Of a stretch of DNA of 64,000 bases, positions 54,291-63,754 are shown piece after piece. The DNA comes from Paenibacillus harenae DSM 16969 (lineage in GTDB: Bacteria > Bacillota > Bacilli > Paenibacillales > Paenibacillaceae). The notes below the pieces were generated by a model, which ran no database searches, had not been told where the DNA came from, and worked only from the letters and a program-made list of their open reading frames with translations. Every line of letters begins with the position of its first letter. Within the stretch, counting starts at the first letter, position 1. Where the stretch lies: assembly GCF_000422465.1 (NCBI RefSeq), contig NZ_KE383844.1:309070-373069 (forward strand), in the 5' to 3' direction. Position numbers and translations under genes: made by a program.

Positions 54291-55964
54291 CTAGTTTGCG
54301 GGAGATACTGCCATCTGCATTAAACGATCCATTTCTTCCCGGTAGCGGCGTTTCCGGCTATCATCCCATCCCAATAATTCGGACATAGCCGATAAAACTC
54401 CCTCTTTGTCTTGATGAACGGAATCGATATTGAAATATAGCCGTCCCGTACGACGTACCCAGAAGTCTTCCGGTTTGACGGCTCCTTCTTCCTCTACGGC
54501 ATATCGCAGCTCGGCCGCCAATGATAGAGGCAACCCATGCGACCCCGCGAAGCTTCGGGATTCGTATGCCAGTTGAAAGAGCTTGGGAGCATTAGAGCCG
54601 TAGCGCCGAGCAAGCCGATTCGCAGCTTCTTCATCCAGTCCGCTATAACGGCTTTCCGCAATTTGCTCCTTGACGAAGCTGTCAAATCGCCGTGAACCGC
54701 CTACATCGCCGCCGGATATCGGCATATGCTTGGTGCTGCCCGCGGCGGAAAAGCTTTTCCCGTCAGCAGCCATAAGTTCGACCACCCGGTTCACAACGGT
54801 TTCGGCCATTTTCCGGTATCCCGTCAGCTTCCCTCCCGCTATGGAGAGCAAGCCGGACGGCGAGAGGAAAATCTCATCGCGGCGAGACACTTCCGAAGGA
54901 TCCTTCCCCTCTTGCTGAATAAGCGGCCTAAGTCCCGCCCAGCTCGACTCCACATCCTTTTCCTGCAGCTTCATACTTGGGAATATGAAGTTAGCGGCTT
55001 CCAGCAAATAAGCCCGGTCCTTCTCCGTCATCGCCGGATGGGCAGGATCTCCCTTGTAGTCCGTATCCGTCGTCCCGAAATACGTCTTCCCGTCGCGGGG
55101 TATTGCAAATACCATTCTTCCGTCCGGCGTATCGAAATAAACGGCCTGCCGAAGGGGGAAACGGCGTTGATCGAATACGAGGTGAACTCCCTTCGTAAGC
55201 CGCAAAGTCTTACCTTCCTTCGAACGATCCTTTTCCCTTAGCTCATCAACCCAAGGTCCTGTGGCATTTACGACTCTACCGGCACGAACTTCATAGGCTT
55301 CTCCGCCGATGGAATCCCTAACGACAGCCCCCGTAATTTTCCCTTGCTCATACAAGAAGGATTCCACTCCCGCATAATTAACGGCAATTGCTCCGTACTC
55401 TGCCGCTTTCTTCATCACTTCAATCGTCAAGCGGGCGTCGTCTGTCCGATACTCGACATAGTATCCGCTGCCCAGAAGACCTTCCCGTTTCAAAAGAGGC
55501 TCCCTATTCAAGGTTTCTTGGACTTTGAACATTTTGCGCCGCTCTTGTCTCTTTACGCCCGCAAGGAAATCGTATACGCGCAACCCAATGGAAGTCATAA
55601 GCGGACCGAACGTCCCGCCTTTGTAGAAAGGCAGCATCATCCATTCCGGCGTCGTCACATGAGGCCCGTTCTCATATACAATGGCCCGCTCCTTCCCGAC
55701 CTCCGCAACGACGCCGAACTCGAACTGCTTCAAATACCTGAGACCGCCATGCACCAGCTTTGTCGAACGGCTTGAAGTACCCGCGGCGTAATCCTGAAGC
55801 TCCGCAAGCGCGACCCGTAATCCTCTGGAAGCGGCATCGAGCGCGATGCCCGCTCCGGTAATGCCGCCTCCGATAATCAACAAGTCAAAGGTTTGTTCGG
55901 ATAGAGCGGCTAGACTCGCTTTCCTGTTAAGTGAAGATAAAAATTGTTTTCCATGTTCTGACAT
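54291..55964 (-). CDS. glpD: Aerobic glycerol-3-phosphate dehydrogenase
   Basis: An FAD enzyme of 557 residues, membrane-associated, that oxidises glycerol-3-phosphate to DHAP and passes electrons to quinone. The dinucleotide motif IIGGGITGAGIALDAASRG is near the N-terminus, with GLRYLKQFEFG and GKLTGYRKMAE. It is the last gene of glpP-glpK-glpD, and its leader holds a GlpP-type terminator. Confidence 0.95.
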   Translation of the reverse strand: MSEHGKQFLSSLNRKASLAALSEQTFDLLIIGGGITGAGIALDAASRGLRVALAELQDYAAGTSSRSTKLVHGGLRYLKQFEFGVVAEVGKERAIVYENGPHVTTPEWMMLPFYKGGTFGPLMTSIGLRVYDFLAGVKRQERRKMFKVQETLNREPLLKREGLLGSGYYVEYRTDDARLTIEVMKKAAEYGAIAVNYAGVESFLYEQGKITGAVVRDSIGGEAYEVRAGRVVNATGPWVDELREKDRSKEGKTLRLTKGVHLVFDQRRFPLRQAVYFDTPDGRMVFAIPRDGKTYFGTTDTDYKGDPAHPAMTEKDRAYLLEAANFIFPSMKLQEKDVESSWAGLRPLIQQEGKDPSEVSRRDEIFLSPSGLLSIAGGKLTGYRKMAETVVNRVVELMAADGKSFSAAGSTKHMPISGGDVGGSRRFDSFVKEQIAESRYSGLDEEAANRLARRYGSNAPKLFQLAYESRSFAGSHGLPLSLAAELRYAVEEEGAVKPEDFWVRRTGRLYFNIDSVHQDKEGVLSAMSELLGWDDSRKRRYREEMDRLMQMAVSPAN

Positions 55965-56035
55965 GATAGTTCCCCCTTATTTCTCGATTGCCGAAAGCTC
56001 AGTGACATCCGGATACCATTTTCTGACGGCGGTAT

Positions 56036-56101
56036 GCAAAAAAACCATGACAATTACTTTCAGCTTGCCCAAAGGCTTGCCGAAAGTCGTCATGGTTTCT
56101 C
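56036..56101 (-). promoter_or_regulatory. glpD leader terminator, likely GlpP antitermination target
   Basis: AACCATGAC and ACTTTC-type arms pair with GAAAGT and GTCATGGTT, followed by TTTTTT, 70 bases before glpD. In Bacillus subtilis GlpP with glycerol-3-phosphate suppresses such a terminator. Confidence 0.82.
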
Positions 56102-56142
56102 CAGTTCTCCAACCGATATTAACTTGTGTCCTAACTATACCA

Positions 56143-57636
56143 CTATTCGTTCTTGAATGCTATGGCCGCTTGAACCGCCCGGCCCCATCCTTTGTACAGC
56201 TCGATGCGAAGGTTCGCATCCATTCGCGGAACGAACGATCGTTCGATCTTCTTCAATTGGCGAATTTGTTCGCGATCGCTCCAATAACCGACAGCTAAAC
56301 CAGCCAGATAGGCGGCTCCGAGAGCCGTTGTTTCATGAACTGCCGGTCTTTCAACCGCAGTACCCAGCATGTCGCTCAGAAACTGCATCAGGAAATCGTT
56401 CATAACAACTCCGCCGTCTACGTTTAAGTTACTGAACTCCATACCGGAATCCTCTTCCATTACCTTTAAGACATCCTTGGTCTGGTAGGCCAGCGACTCT
56501 AACGTAGCCCGTACCAAATGCGCTTTGGTCGTACCTCTTGTTAGGCCGAATACGGAGCCGCGAACATCACTGTCCCAATGGGGAGTTCCAAGTCCTACGA
56601 AAGCAGGCACGACGTAGACGCCTTCGGTCGAATCCACCTGGAAGGCAAGCTCTTCCGTCTCGCCGGCAGAAGCGATGAGACCGAGCCCGTCCCGCAGCCA
56701 CTGAATGGCCGATCCCGCTACGAAGATACTGCCTTCAAGCGCGTATTCGATCTCACCGTCTATCTGCCATGCGATTGTCGTCAACAATCCATGAGCGGAC
56801 GTTACGGCCTTCGCCCCCGTATGCATGAGCATGAAGCAGCCGGTGCCGTACGTATTCTTCACACTGCCAGGCGTATGACAGCCCTGCCCGAACAAGGCCG
56901 CTTGCTGGTCTCCTACGACGGAAGCGATCGGAATCCGGGCTCCGAACAAGGCTGCATCGGTCTCTCCATATACCTCCGAGGTCATGCGGACTTCCGGCAG
57001 CATCGCTTTGGGGATGTCGAGAATATTCAACAACTGCTCATCCCATTTTCCTTCATGAATATTGTAGAGCAATGTCCGGGAAGCGTTGGAAGGATCGGTA
57101 ACATGTATGCGCCCCCCTGTCAGCTTCCACACCAGCCAACTATCGATGGTCCCGAACAGCAGGTCCCCCTGAGCAGCCTTTTCCCGCAATCCTTCCGTTT
57201 CGTTGAGCAGCCAGGATAACTTCGTCCCGGAGAAATAAGGATCGAGCAGAAGCCCGGTTTTGCCCGTAAACAGCGGTTCATGCCCGGAAGCTTTGAGTTC
57301 CGCGCACAAGTCCGCGGTCTGTCTCGATTGCCAGACGATTGCCCGCCGTATAGGCTGACCGGTAGTCTTGTCCCACACAACCGTCGTCTCCCGCTGGTTG
57401 GTAATGCCGATGGCCGCCACTTGGCCGGGAGCAACCCCGGAGCTATTCAACGTGCCGCGGATGACGTTAAGCGCCGACTGCCAAATTTGCTCGGCATCGA
57501 CTTCAACCCATCCGGGCTTCTCATAATGCAGAGGAACTTCCTCGCGAGTGATATCCCTGATATTCCCTTCCCGGTCTACCAACATCGCCCGAGTGCTTGT
57601 CGTACCTTGATCCAATGTTAAGATATATGATTCCAT
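56143..57636 (-). CDS. glpK: Glycerol kinase
   Basis: A 497-residue FGGY kinase that phosphorylates glycerol. Start MESYILTLDQGTTSTRAM, GTGCFMLMHTG and GLTRGTTKAHLVRA are intact. The ATG at 57636 is used because the earlier GTG belongs to AAAGAGGTG. No glycerol facilitator gene (glpF) is in the window. Confidence 0.95.
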   Translation of the reverse strand: MESYILTLDQGTTSTRAMLVDREGNIRDITREEVPLHYEKPGWVEVDAEQIWQSALNVIRGTLNSSGVAPGQVAAIGITNQRETTVVWDKTTGQPIRRAIVWQSRQTADLCAELKASGHEPLFTGKTGLLLDPYFSGTKLSWLLNETEGLREKAAQGDLLFGTIDSWLVWKLTGGRIHVTDPSNASRTLLYNIHEGKWDEQLLNILDIPKAMLPEVRMTSEVYGETDAALFGARIPIASVVGDQQAALFGQGCHTPGSVKNTYGTGCFMLMHTGAKAVTSAHGLLTTIAWQIDGEIEYALEGSIFVAGSAIQWLRDGLGLIASAGETEELAFQVDSTEGVYVVPAFVGLGTPHWDSDVRGSVFGLTRGTTKAHLVRATLESLAYQTKDVLKVMEEDSGMEFSNLNVDGGVVMNDFLMQFLSDMLGTAVERPAVHETTALGAAYLAGLAVGYWSDREQIRQLKKIERSFVPRMDANLRIELYKGWGRAVQAAIAFKNE

Positions 57637-57700
57637 TAAGAACACCTCTTTATTATTCAGGATTACAGCTCTCTATGCCTTATCTATCGTTAGGGGCGGC

Positions 57701-58246
57701 TTACGCCCACAATTGCTGCCGGGATGTCGTGATAGCAGCCGCACCCGCACGGAGAGCTTCTTCCACTTCCCCAATCGTACGGATTAATCCCCCTGATATG
57801 ACAGGGATTCCGGTCCTTTCTCGAACCTCAGCGATCAAATGCGGTACAATCCCTGGTAATACTTCGATGAAATCGGGCTTCGTTTTCCCGGCCAGCTCTA
57901 TGCTTTTGTCCATCGCTCCCGAATCGATCAGAAAGATTCTTTGGATCGAAATCAAACCATTTTGCTTCGTTTTCTGAATAACGGCCGTTCGCGTGGATAT
58001 TAGACCTGCGGGACGAATTTGCTGACATAGAAATTCCGCGGCATATTCATCGTTCTTGAGCCCCTCGATAAGATCGGCGTGAAGCAGCACTTTCTTGCCA
58101 TGCTGATTAGCCAAGTCGACCATCGGCTTCATGAGTCCGACCCGGCCTCCCAACAAGACGATATACTCGAACGAAAGCGAAAGCAGCTTCTCCAGCTCTT
58201 TCATACTCTTGATCGCTGGCAGTACCCGTTGGTTAGCAAAAGACAA
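57701..58246 (-). CDS. glpP: Glycerol-3-phosphate responsive antiterminator
   Basis: An RNA-binding antiterminator of 181 residues. The TTG at 58246 gives (M)SFANQRVLPAIKSMKEL, which matches B. subtilis GlpP (MSFHNQPILPAI); the GTG nine bases upstream overlaps GGGAG. EVLPGIVPHLIAEVRERTG and GGLIRTIGEVEEALRAGA are conserved. It controls glpD read-through. Confidence 0.93.
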   Translation of the reverse strand: MSFANQRVLPAIKSMKELEKLLSLSFEYIVLLGGRVGLMKPMVDLANQHGKKVLLHADLIEGLKNDEYAAEFLCQQIRPAGLISTRTAVIQKTKQNGLISIQRIFLIDSGAMDKSIELAGKTKPDFIEVLPGIVPHLIAEVRERTGIPVISGGLIRTIGEVEEALRAGAAAITTSRQQLWA

Positions 58247-58435
58247 GTTCGTCACTCCCTATCGTTACATGTGCTATACCGCACTCTTTTTAATATGACA
58301 TAGGAACGGCACGAATTCAATGAATGAAAGCAAAGAGGCCCGCGGAATTCTAATGCCGGAGCAAGCCCTAGGCGACCGCTATCGTCTTCGGTAATTCCGT
58401 ACTCATCGGATATGCCAAGCCGGGCAGCTTACAAC

Positions 58436-58471
58436 CCTGACAAACAGCTGTCAGGATTGTTATTCTATAAT
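58436..58471 (+). promoter_or_regulatory. Promoter with CCTGACA-N6-TGTCAGG operator
   Basis: A perfect 20-bp dyad at 58436-58455 precedes TATAAT at 58466-58471. A near-copy (CTGACA-N5-TGTCAG) lies at 63755-63771 beside a YafY/WYL-type regulator gene. Confidence 0.75.
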
Positions 58472-58506
58472 AAAGACAATAGAACATGATCAAGGGGGTT
58501 CACGAT

Positions 58507-59652
58507 ATGCAAAAATCTCGGCCGGCCAAAGCTGCAGCGCCAATACTCGGCAAGCGGGCGCTGAATCGCGCATTGCTCGAACGCCAATTGCTGCTGCGCC
58601 GCTCGAATTTATCGGCGCTGGAGGCCATCGAGCGCTTAGCGGGCATACAGGCGCAAGCGCCGAATCCGCCGTACTTCGGCCTATGGTCACGGCTCGAAGG
58701 CTTTCAACAGGAGCAATTGTCCGGGCTGCTGCACAACCGGGACGCCGTACGGATCGTTCTCATGCGGTCGACCATCCACCTCGTTTCCGCACGGGACTGC
58801 CTCACCTTTCGCCCGATCCTGCAGCCTATGCTCGAACGCGCATTATGCTCAGCCTACGGCCGCAAGCTCGACGGCGTAGAGCTCGTGCGCCTTGCAGACA
58901 TCAGCCGCGAGCTGGTCGAGGCGCAGCCGCTGACCTTCAACGAGCTGGGCAAGCGGCTTGCCGGACATTGGCCGGGCTGCGATCCGGCCGCACTCGCAAG
59001 CGGCGCCCGCAACCTGCTGCCGCTTGTACAAGTGCCGCCGCGCGGCATATGGGGCTCCGGGGGTCAAGCTGCGCATACCACCGCCGAGCATTGGCTTGGC
59101 TTCCCGCTCGCGGAGACCGCCGCGCCGGACAGCCTGCTGCTCCGTTATCTGGCTGCCTTCGGCCCCGCCTCGATCCGGGATATGCAGGTATGGTCCGGCT
59201 TGACGAAGCTGCGCGAAGTAGTCGAGATTCTCCGCCCGCAATTACGCACATTTGAGGACGAGAACGGAAATGAGCTGTTCGACCTGCCGGACGCGCCGCT
59301 TCCTGATCCCGGCACCATTTCCCCGCCGCGCTTCTTGTCCGAGTTCGATAACATGCTCTTATCCTTTGCGGATAGAAGCCGAATCATCGACGAAAGATAC
59401 AAACCGCTCGTCTTTACCGTCAACGGCATTATTCGCGCCGCCTTTCTTATCGACGGCTTTGTGCGCGGCATATGGAGAATCGAGCAGGCGCGCGGAGAGG
59501 CCGCACTGCTGATTACACCGTTTGAGCCGCTGAGCCAAGCGGAACAGAAAGCTCTGACGGAGGAAGGCGCGGGCTTGCTCCAATTTGCAGCGGCGGACTG
59601 CTCACACGATATCAAATTTTTGATTGGCGATTTATCTACAACTTTAAAATAA
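58507..59652 (+). CDS. Winged-helix DNA-binding protein, AlkZ/AlkX-like glycosylase candidate
   Basis: A 381-residue HTH_42 protein. Residues 48-50 are QAQ (in LAGIQAQAPN), the QxQ motif used by AlkZ-type DNA glycosylases to remove alkylated or cross-linked bases, with the following PYFGLWSRL. Further winged-helix repeats fill the protein, ending in DGFVRGIWRIEQA. The start at 58507 has AAGGGGG upstream. The family function is known for few members. Confidence 0.8.
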   Translation: MQKSRPAKAAAPILGKRALNRALLERQLLLRRSNLSALEAIERLAGIQAQAPNPPYFGLWSRLEGFQQEQLSGLLHNRDAVRIVLMRSTIHLVSARDCLTFRPILQPMLERALCSAYGRKLDGVELVRLADISRELVEAQPLTFNELGKRLAGHWPGCDPAALASGARNLLPLVQVPPRGIWGSGGQAAHTTAEHWLGFPLAETAAPDSLLLRYLAAFGPASIRDMQVWSGLTKLREVVEILRPQLRTFEDENGNELFDLPDAPLPDPGTISPPRFLSEFDNMLLSFADRSRIIDERYKPLVFTVNGIIRAAFLIDGFVRGIWRIEQARGEAALLITPFEPLSQAEQKALTEEGAGLLQFAAADCSHDIKFLIGDLSTTLK

Positions 59653-60115
59653 AGTCATATATGGGTTATGCAGTTAACAAAAACGTCGGGAATCATAAAT
59701 CTTTCTTCTACGAAATACTGCTCTAGGCGGAGGTTGTAATTGCTCCGTACTTTGAGCCATTTGAGGCCGTCCGGGGGATTAGGCTACGCGGGGGCATGAT
59801 TTGCACATCCGGACGGAAACCGGCCGGACTGTAGTTCATCGCCTTATTCTTTTGGAAAAGTACTCCATGGGAAATCGCAGGTTTACTTGGGGACAAGTAT
59901 GGATCTATATGAGTTGAATGAAAGAAACGAAAGCGTGGAGCGGAGAGAGCCAATCGTCTGGAGAAACGGGCTGGAACAGCGATTGTAAGAATGATTTGCT
60001 CTCGCAGCGCTAACAGCTGATGTAAATCAATCGTTCAACTTATATAGAACCTTAGTAGGTATAAGAATTTTTCAAATAGGGTGCTTTTAATGTGTTGGTA
60101 ACAAAATATTTATCG
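59653..60115. other. Non-coding gap with dispersed repeat copy B
   Basis: It contains no credible gene. At about 59890-60000 it carries the second copy of the repeat also at 3586-3690: GAAACGAAAG, GCGGAGAGAG, AATCGT, CTGG, GAAACG in the same order. A 76-codon minus-strand frame has no ribosome binding site. Confidence 0.45.
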
Positions 60116-60355
60116 TCATCGAAAAAATGTGACAATACCTGCAGAGAGTAACATTAAAATGGCAAGTATCATGAGGAAGTATCCAAAAAACCTTATTGGT
60201 TTGGGTAATGTGTTTAAATCCACTTTTTTGGGTGGACCTCCGCCTTCAATGTTTTGCATCGGCAGTAGTTCTTCATTAAAAGTGTTATTATGACTGATTT
60301 TTTCGAGCGAGCTTGGTTGAGTCTCATATGTGTGTTTTTCATCTTTTTTATCCAT
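60116..60355 (-). CDS. Small C-terminally anchored membrane protein
   Basis: A 79-residue protein with a charged, soluble N-terminus (about 1-52) and one C-terminal membrane segment (about 54-77, FFGYFLMILAILMLLSAGIV). AAGGAGA lies 8 bases before the ATG. The function is unknown and I know no family match. AT-rich. Confidence 0.65.
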   Translation of the reverse strand: MDKKDEKHTYETQPSSLEKISHNNTFNEELLPMQNIEGGGPPKKVDLNTLPKPIRFFGYFLMILAILMLLSAGIVTFFR

Positions 60356-60461
60356 AACATCGTCTCCTTACTAATTAATTTCTCTTACCCTATAAGAGCG
60401 GAGAAGGTGTATCATCTTTTTTTATTTATGAAAAATAAACATTAATGGAAGGAGCGATCAT

Positions 60462-60494
60462 ATGTTGAAAAAAATGCGCAATACCTTGCGCTAA
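60462..60494 (+). CDS. Possible 10-residue micro-ORF
   Basis: GGAAGGAG sits 7 bases before ATG, and MLKKMRNTLR ends at TAA. The strong site argues for translation; it may be the scar of a lost gene or a leader peptide. Evidence is minimal. Confidence 0.25.
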   Translation: MLKKMRNTLR

Positions 60495-60568
60495 TGGGCG
60501 AAGACCCTTCGACATCCGTTACCGACCCCTCGGGTCAATGAGGGCACTCTTCGGTTCTCCCCTTAGCC

Positions 60569-61744
60569 TCAAACCAAACCTTTCAGACATCGGTCCATCC
60601 GCTCCAGCGCCTCCGTCAGCCTGGACACGGAAGAGGCGTAAGAGCATCGGATAAAGCCTTCGCCCCCCTTGCCGAATACGTGACCGGGAACGCCTGCGAC
60701 TTTGGCTTCAACCAGAAGCCTGCGGGCAAAAACATCCGAGGAAAGCCCCGTATGCGCTACGGACGGGAAAGCATAGAAGGCGCCTTCCGGCTCGTGACAG
60801 GGCAGCCCGATCTCCCGAAGTCCCTTTACGAATAGTCTTCTGCGCCGGGCGTACGATTCGATCATCGCATCCTTCTCGCCGAGGCCGTTACGAAGCGATT
60901 CGATCGCAGCGATCTGACCAAGGATCGGCGCGCACATGACGGTGTACTGGTGGATTTTCAGCATCGCCGCAATAAGATCCGGGTGGCCGCATACGTACCC
61001 GATCCGCCAGCCCGTCATGGCAAAAGCTTTGGAGAAGCCGCTTATCAGCAGCGTCCGCTCCTTCATCCCCGGCAGCGATGCAAAGCTGGCATGCTTTTGT
61101 CCATAGGTGAGCTCTGCATAAATTTCATCGGAGATGACGATCAGATCGTTCTCGCGGACGAGCTTCGCTATCGGCAGCCAATCCTCATAGGTCATTATCG
61201 CACCGGTCGGATTATTCGGATAATTCACGATCAGCACCTTGGATCGCGGTGTGATATGCGGCTTCAAAGCTTCAGCCGTCAGCTTGAACTGATCCTTCGC
61301 GAATGTCTCGACCTCGACCACCGTCCCGCCGTTCAGCTGGGCAATCGGCGAATAAGCAATGTAGCTGGGAACCGGCATAATAATCTCATCGCCCGTCGTG
61401 ATTAACGCCCGCAGCGCCGCGTCAATCGCTTCGCTCCCGCCTACCGTCACCATGATTTCATCTGCGGGCTCATATTGGACCTGGAAGCTGTTGTACAAGT
61501 AACCCGCAATCTCCTCGCGAAGCTCGAGCAGCCCCGCATTCGGCGTATAGGTTGTTCGGCCAAGCTCCAGCGCGCGTACGCAAGCGGCCCTGACCAGCTC
61601 CGGCGTTACGAAGTCCGGCTCCCCGACGCCGAGCGAGATGATCTCCTTATTCCCTTCAGCCAAGCTGAAAAATTCACGAATGCCCGAAGGCGGGATTTGA
61701 CGTACAACCGGCGACAGTTTTTCAAACATAGATCCTTTTTCCAC
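60569..61744 (-). CDS. PLP-dependent aminotransferase, class I
   Basis: A 391-residue fold-type I aminotransferase resembling PatA/AspC-like enzymes of Bacillales: SLGVGEPDF, the PLP-binding Lys in SGFSKAFAMTGWRIG, and the C-terminal GFIRCSYASS. The GTG at 61744 follows GAGGAGGAG; an ATG at 61729 is also possible. A T-box leader controls it, so it is linked to supply of one amino acid. Confidence 0.88.
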   Translation of the reverse strand: MEKGSMFEKLSPVVRQIPPSGIREFFSLAEGNKEIISLGVGEPDFVTPELVRAACVRALELGRTTYTPNAGLLELREEIAGYLYNSFQVQYEPADEIMVTVGGSEAIDAALRALITTGDEIIMPVPSYIAYSPIAQLNGGTVVEVETFAKDQFKLTAEALKPHITPRSKVLIVNYPNNPTGAIMTYEDWLPIAKLVRENDLIVISDEIYAELTYGQKHASFASLPGMKERTLLISGFSKAFAMTGWRIGYVCGHPDLIAAMLKIHQYTVMCAPILGQIAAIESLRNGLGEKDAMIESYARRRRLFVKGLREIGLPCHEPEGAFYAFPSVAHTGLSSDVFARRLLVEAKVAGVPGHVFGKGGEGFIRCSYASSVSRLTEALERMDRCLKGLV

Positions 61745-61771
61745 AGCTTCTCCTCCTCATGTCTGCGACCC

Positions 61772-62047
61772 AAAAAAAAAAAGAGACCCATCCCTGTAAA
61801 GGGACGAGTCTCCACCCGTGTTACCACCCTAGTTCCGCGCATAAGCGCGGCACTCCGCTCACGTATCCATCAATACGCGTTCCCGTTAACGCTGGACCTG
61901 CGGCAGAGCTTACTCACCTTTCAGCCTGCTTCTCGGAGATGGCTTTCCGCTAGCGCCGGAACGTTGGTTTTCAGCTGCCCCAACTCTCTGTCCGAACCGG
62001 TGTCTAACGTACTCTTTCTCGTCATCGAATAAAATGCTATTCAACTT
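61772..62047 (-). promoter_or_regulatory. T-box riboswitch leader of the aminotransferase gene
   Basis: The T-box sequence AGGGTGGTAACACGGG (61830-61815, minus) pairs into an antiterminator before a strong terminator (GGAGACTCGTCCC with GGGATGGGTCTC, then ten T, 61813-61772). Upstream are the stem I signatures AGAGAG and GAGTA. The 3' arm of the specifier loop reads GGAAAGCCATC, so GCC (Ala) is the best guess and AGC (Ser) or ATC (Ile) remain possible. Uncharged tRNA would turn on the gene. Confidence 0.85.
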
Positions 62048-62308
62048 GAAATATTGAATCCGCTCTGATCGGAAGATTGTCTCTCACCGAGACCGCCCCG
62101 AGGACGGAGCGGGCATGCAGCCCCTTCTCGCCGAAGACGTCCATCATCAGATCGGAATTTGCGATTCATAAATTTTACCAATAATAACACCGATGACGAA
62201 GATGCGCAATACTCTTTTTTTTGGGAAAAAAGACGGTTTGGTGAGTGATAGGTTAAACCTATAATTATTATCCATTTTATATATTTCCGATATGGAGAGA
62301 AGGACTGT

Positions 62309-62374
62309 ATGATACAACTACCTGATCAGGCTGAGACAGAGGCAGCTAACGAATGGACTGGTGGAGGAGAATGA
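62309..62374 (+). CDS. Possible 21-residue leader ORF before methyltransferase
   Basis: GAGAAGGA precedes an ATG for MIQLPDQAETEAANEWTGGG plus one Glu; the stop directly abuts the methyltransferase start, and that gene's GGAGGAG lies within these codons. Translational coupling or leader-based control is possible. Confidence 0.35.
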   Translation: MIQLPDQAETEAANEWTGGGE

Positions 62375-63058
62375 ATGATGAGCGATATCGTAAAAAAACA
62401 GTTCGATAACGTCGCAAAGGACTACGACCGGCAGCGCCGGCAGTTAATTCCCTGCTTTGACGATTTTTACGGCATGGCGGCCGATTGGGTCCAGTGCGGG
62501 CTTGCGGCTCCGCGCATATTGGATCTAGGGGCGGGAACCGGCCTTTTCTCCGCTTATATGCGAAGCAAGTTTCCGGAAGCCCCGCTCACCCTGATCGACT
62601 TTAGCGAAGAAATGCTGAGGCAGGCGCGCGCCAGATTCCAGGATGACCCGAATGTGCGTTATATCACGGGAGATTATACGACCTATCCGCATACGGAACG
62701 CTACGACGCCGTCGTCTCCTCTCTCTCCATTCATCACTTGACCCATGCCGGTAAAAAGCAGCTGTTCCGAACCGTTCACGGCTTGCTGGCAGATGGAGGG
62801 GTCTTCGTCAACGCCGACCAGGCGGCTGGAACGACGCCTTATTTCGATGAAGCTTATATGGCGAAATGGGAAGAAACGATACGGAGGAGCGGCCTGTCGA
62901 CGGAAGCGGTCGAAGCCTCGATTGAGAGGAGAAAGGCGGACATAAACGCCAGCGTAAGCGATCAGCTGGAATGGCTTCGCGAGGCAGGCTTCGCGGACAG
63001 CGATTGCGTGTACAAACACAATGGATTCGCCGTCTTTGCCGCCCGCTGCCTAGGGTAA
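62375..63058 (+). CDS. Class I SAM-dependent methyltransferase
   Basis: About 227 residues with the SAM motif ILDLGAGTGLFS, the Asp-type acid in LTLIDFSEEML and the post-I region YDAVVSSLSIHHL. It is a small-molecule-type methyltransferase (Methyltransf_25/11) and the acceptor is unknown. GGTGGAGGAG precedes two overlapping ATGs (62375 or 62378). Single gene. Confidence 0.88.
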   Translation: MMSDIVKKQFDNVAKDYDRQRRQLIPCFDDFYGMAADWVQCGLAAPRILDLGAGTGLFSAYMRSKFPEAPLTLIDFSEEMLRQARARFQDDPNVRYITGDYTTYPHTERYDAVVSSLSIHHLTHAGKKQLFRTVHGLLADGGVFVNADQAAGTTPYFDEAYMAKWEETIRRSGLSTEAVEASIERRKADINASVSDQLEWLREAGFADSDCVYKHNGFAVFAARCLG

Positions 63059-63113
63059 GCCGATCGCTCGCGAAGCGGGATTCATGCTTGGGGAAGCGGA
63101 GCCTTAAGATGCG

Positions 63114-63698
63114 CTACGCATTGATATATCCTTTTTTGAAAATAGCGTACCACTGCTCCAGCGCTTCCCCCTGATAGACGCCGAGCCGCTCCAGAATCAG
63201 CTTCGCGAACTCCACGGCGGCGCTGCCGTTGGCCGTAATGAGCGGGCCGTCTGCCACCGCCTGCGCATCCACGTAATTCGCATCGCCTCTGTACGCCGGC
63301 GCGCCCTGCTTTAAGTTAACCAGCATATTGCCGGTGTGCTTATGCTGCTCCAGAAAACCGTGCCTGCCGAGGAAGGTCGTCGCGTCGCAGATCGCCGCCA
63401 CTCCCGCCTCCCGCTCCAGGCAATACCGAATAACATCCGCCGCCTTCTCGTTGACCGGCTCGCTCCAGCCGGTTCCGCCGGGCACAATGAGCATCGCGAT
63501 GTCCAGCTTCGTCCACTCTTCGTCGCCCGCCGCATAATCCGGCAGCACCTTGAAGCCGCCCATCGACGTTTTTGGCTCACGGTCAACAGCGATCGTCTTT
63601 ACCTCATAACCGGATTGCGGCTGATTTAACTCCGAGCACACATAGCCGGCTTCCCAATCTGCAAATCCGTCGGTCAAAAATACTAACACTTGTTTCAT
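63114..63698 (-). CDS. DJ-1/PfpI family protein
   Basis: A 194-residue class I glutamine amidotransferase-like protein. The nucleophile is Cys104 in AAICDATTFLG, with the acidic partner Glu16 in DWEAGY. Members act as glyoxalases, deglycase-like or chaperone-like stress proteins, some inactive. It is divergent from the YafY-type regulator and shares its palindrome upstream. Confidence 0.88.
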   Translation of the reverse strand: MKQVLVFLTDGFADWEAGYVCSELNQPQSGYEVKTIAVDREPKTSMGGFKVLPDYAAGDEEWTKLDIAMLIVPGGTGWSEPVNEKAADVIRYCLEREAGVAAICDATTFLGRHGFLEQHKHTGNMLVNLKQGAPAYRGDANYVDAQAVADGPLITANGSAAVEFAKLILERLGVYQGEALEQWYAIFKKGYINA

Positions 63699-63754
63699 TT
63701 AAAATCCCTCCCAGGTTCTTGGCTTCTTCATGCGTTAAGCATATCCCAGCTCCC

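Noticed and set aside
59723..59953. 76-codon minus-strand frame
   Set aside because: No ribosome site; overlaps the dispersed repeat.
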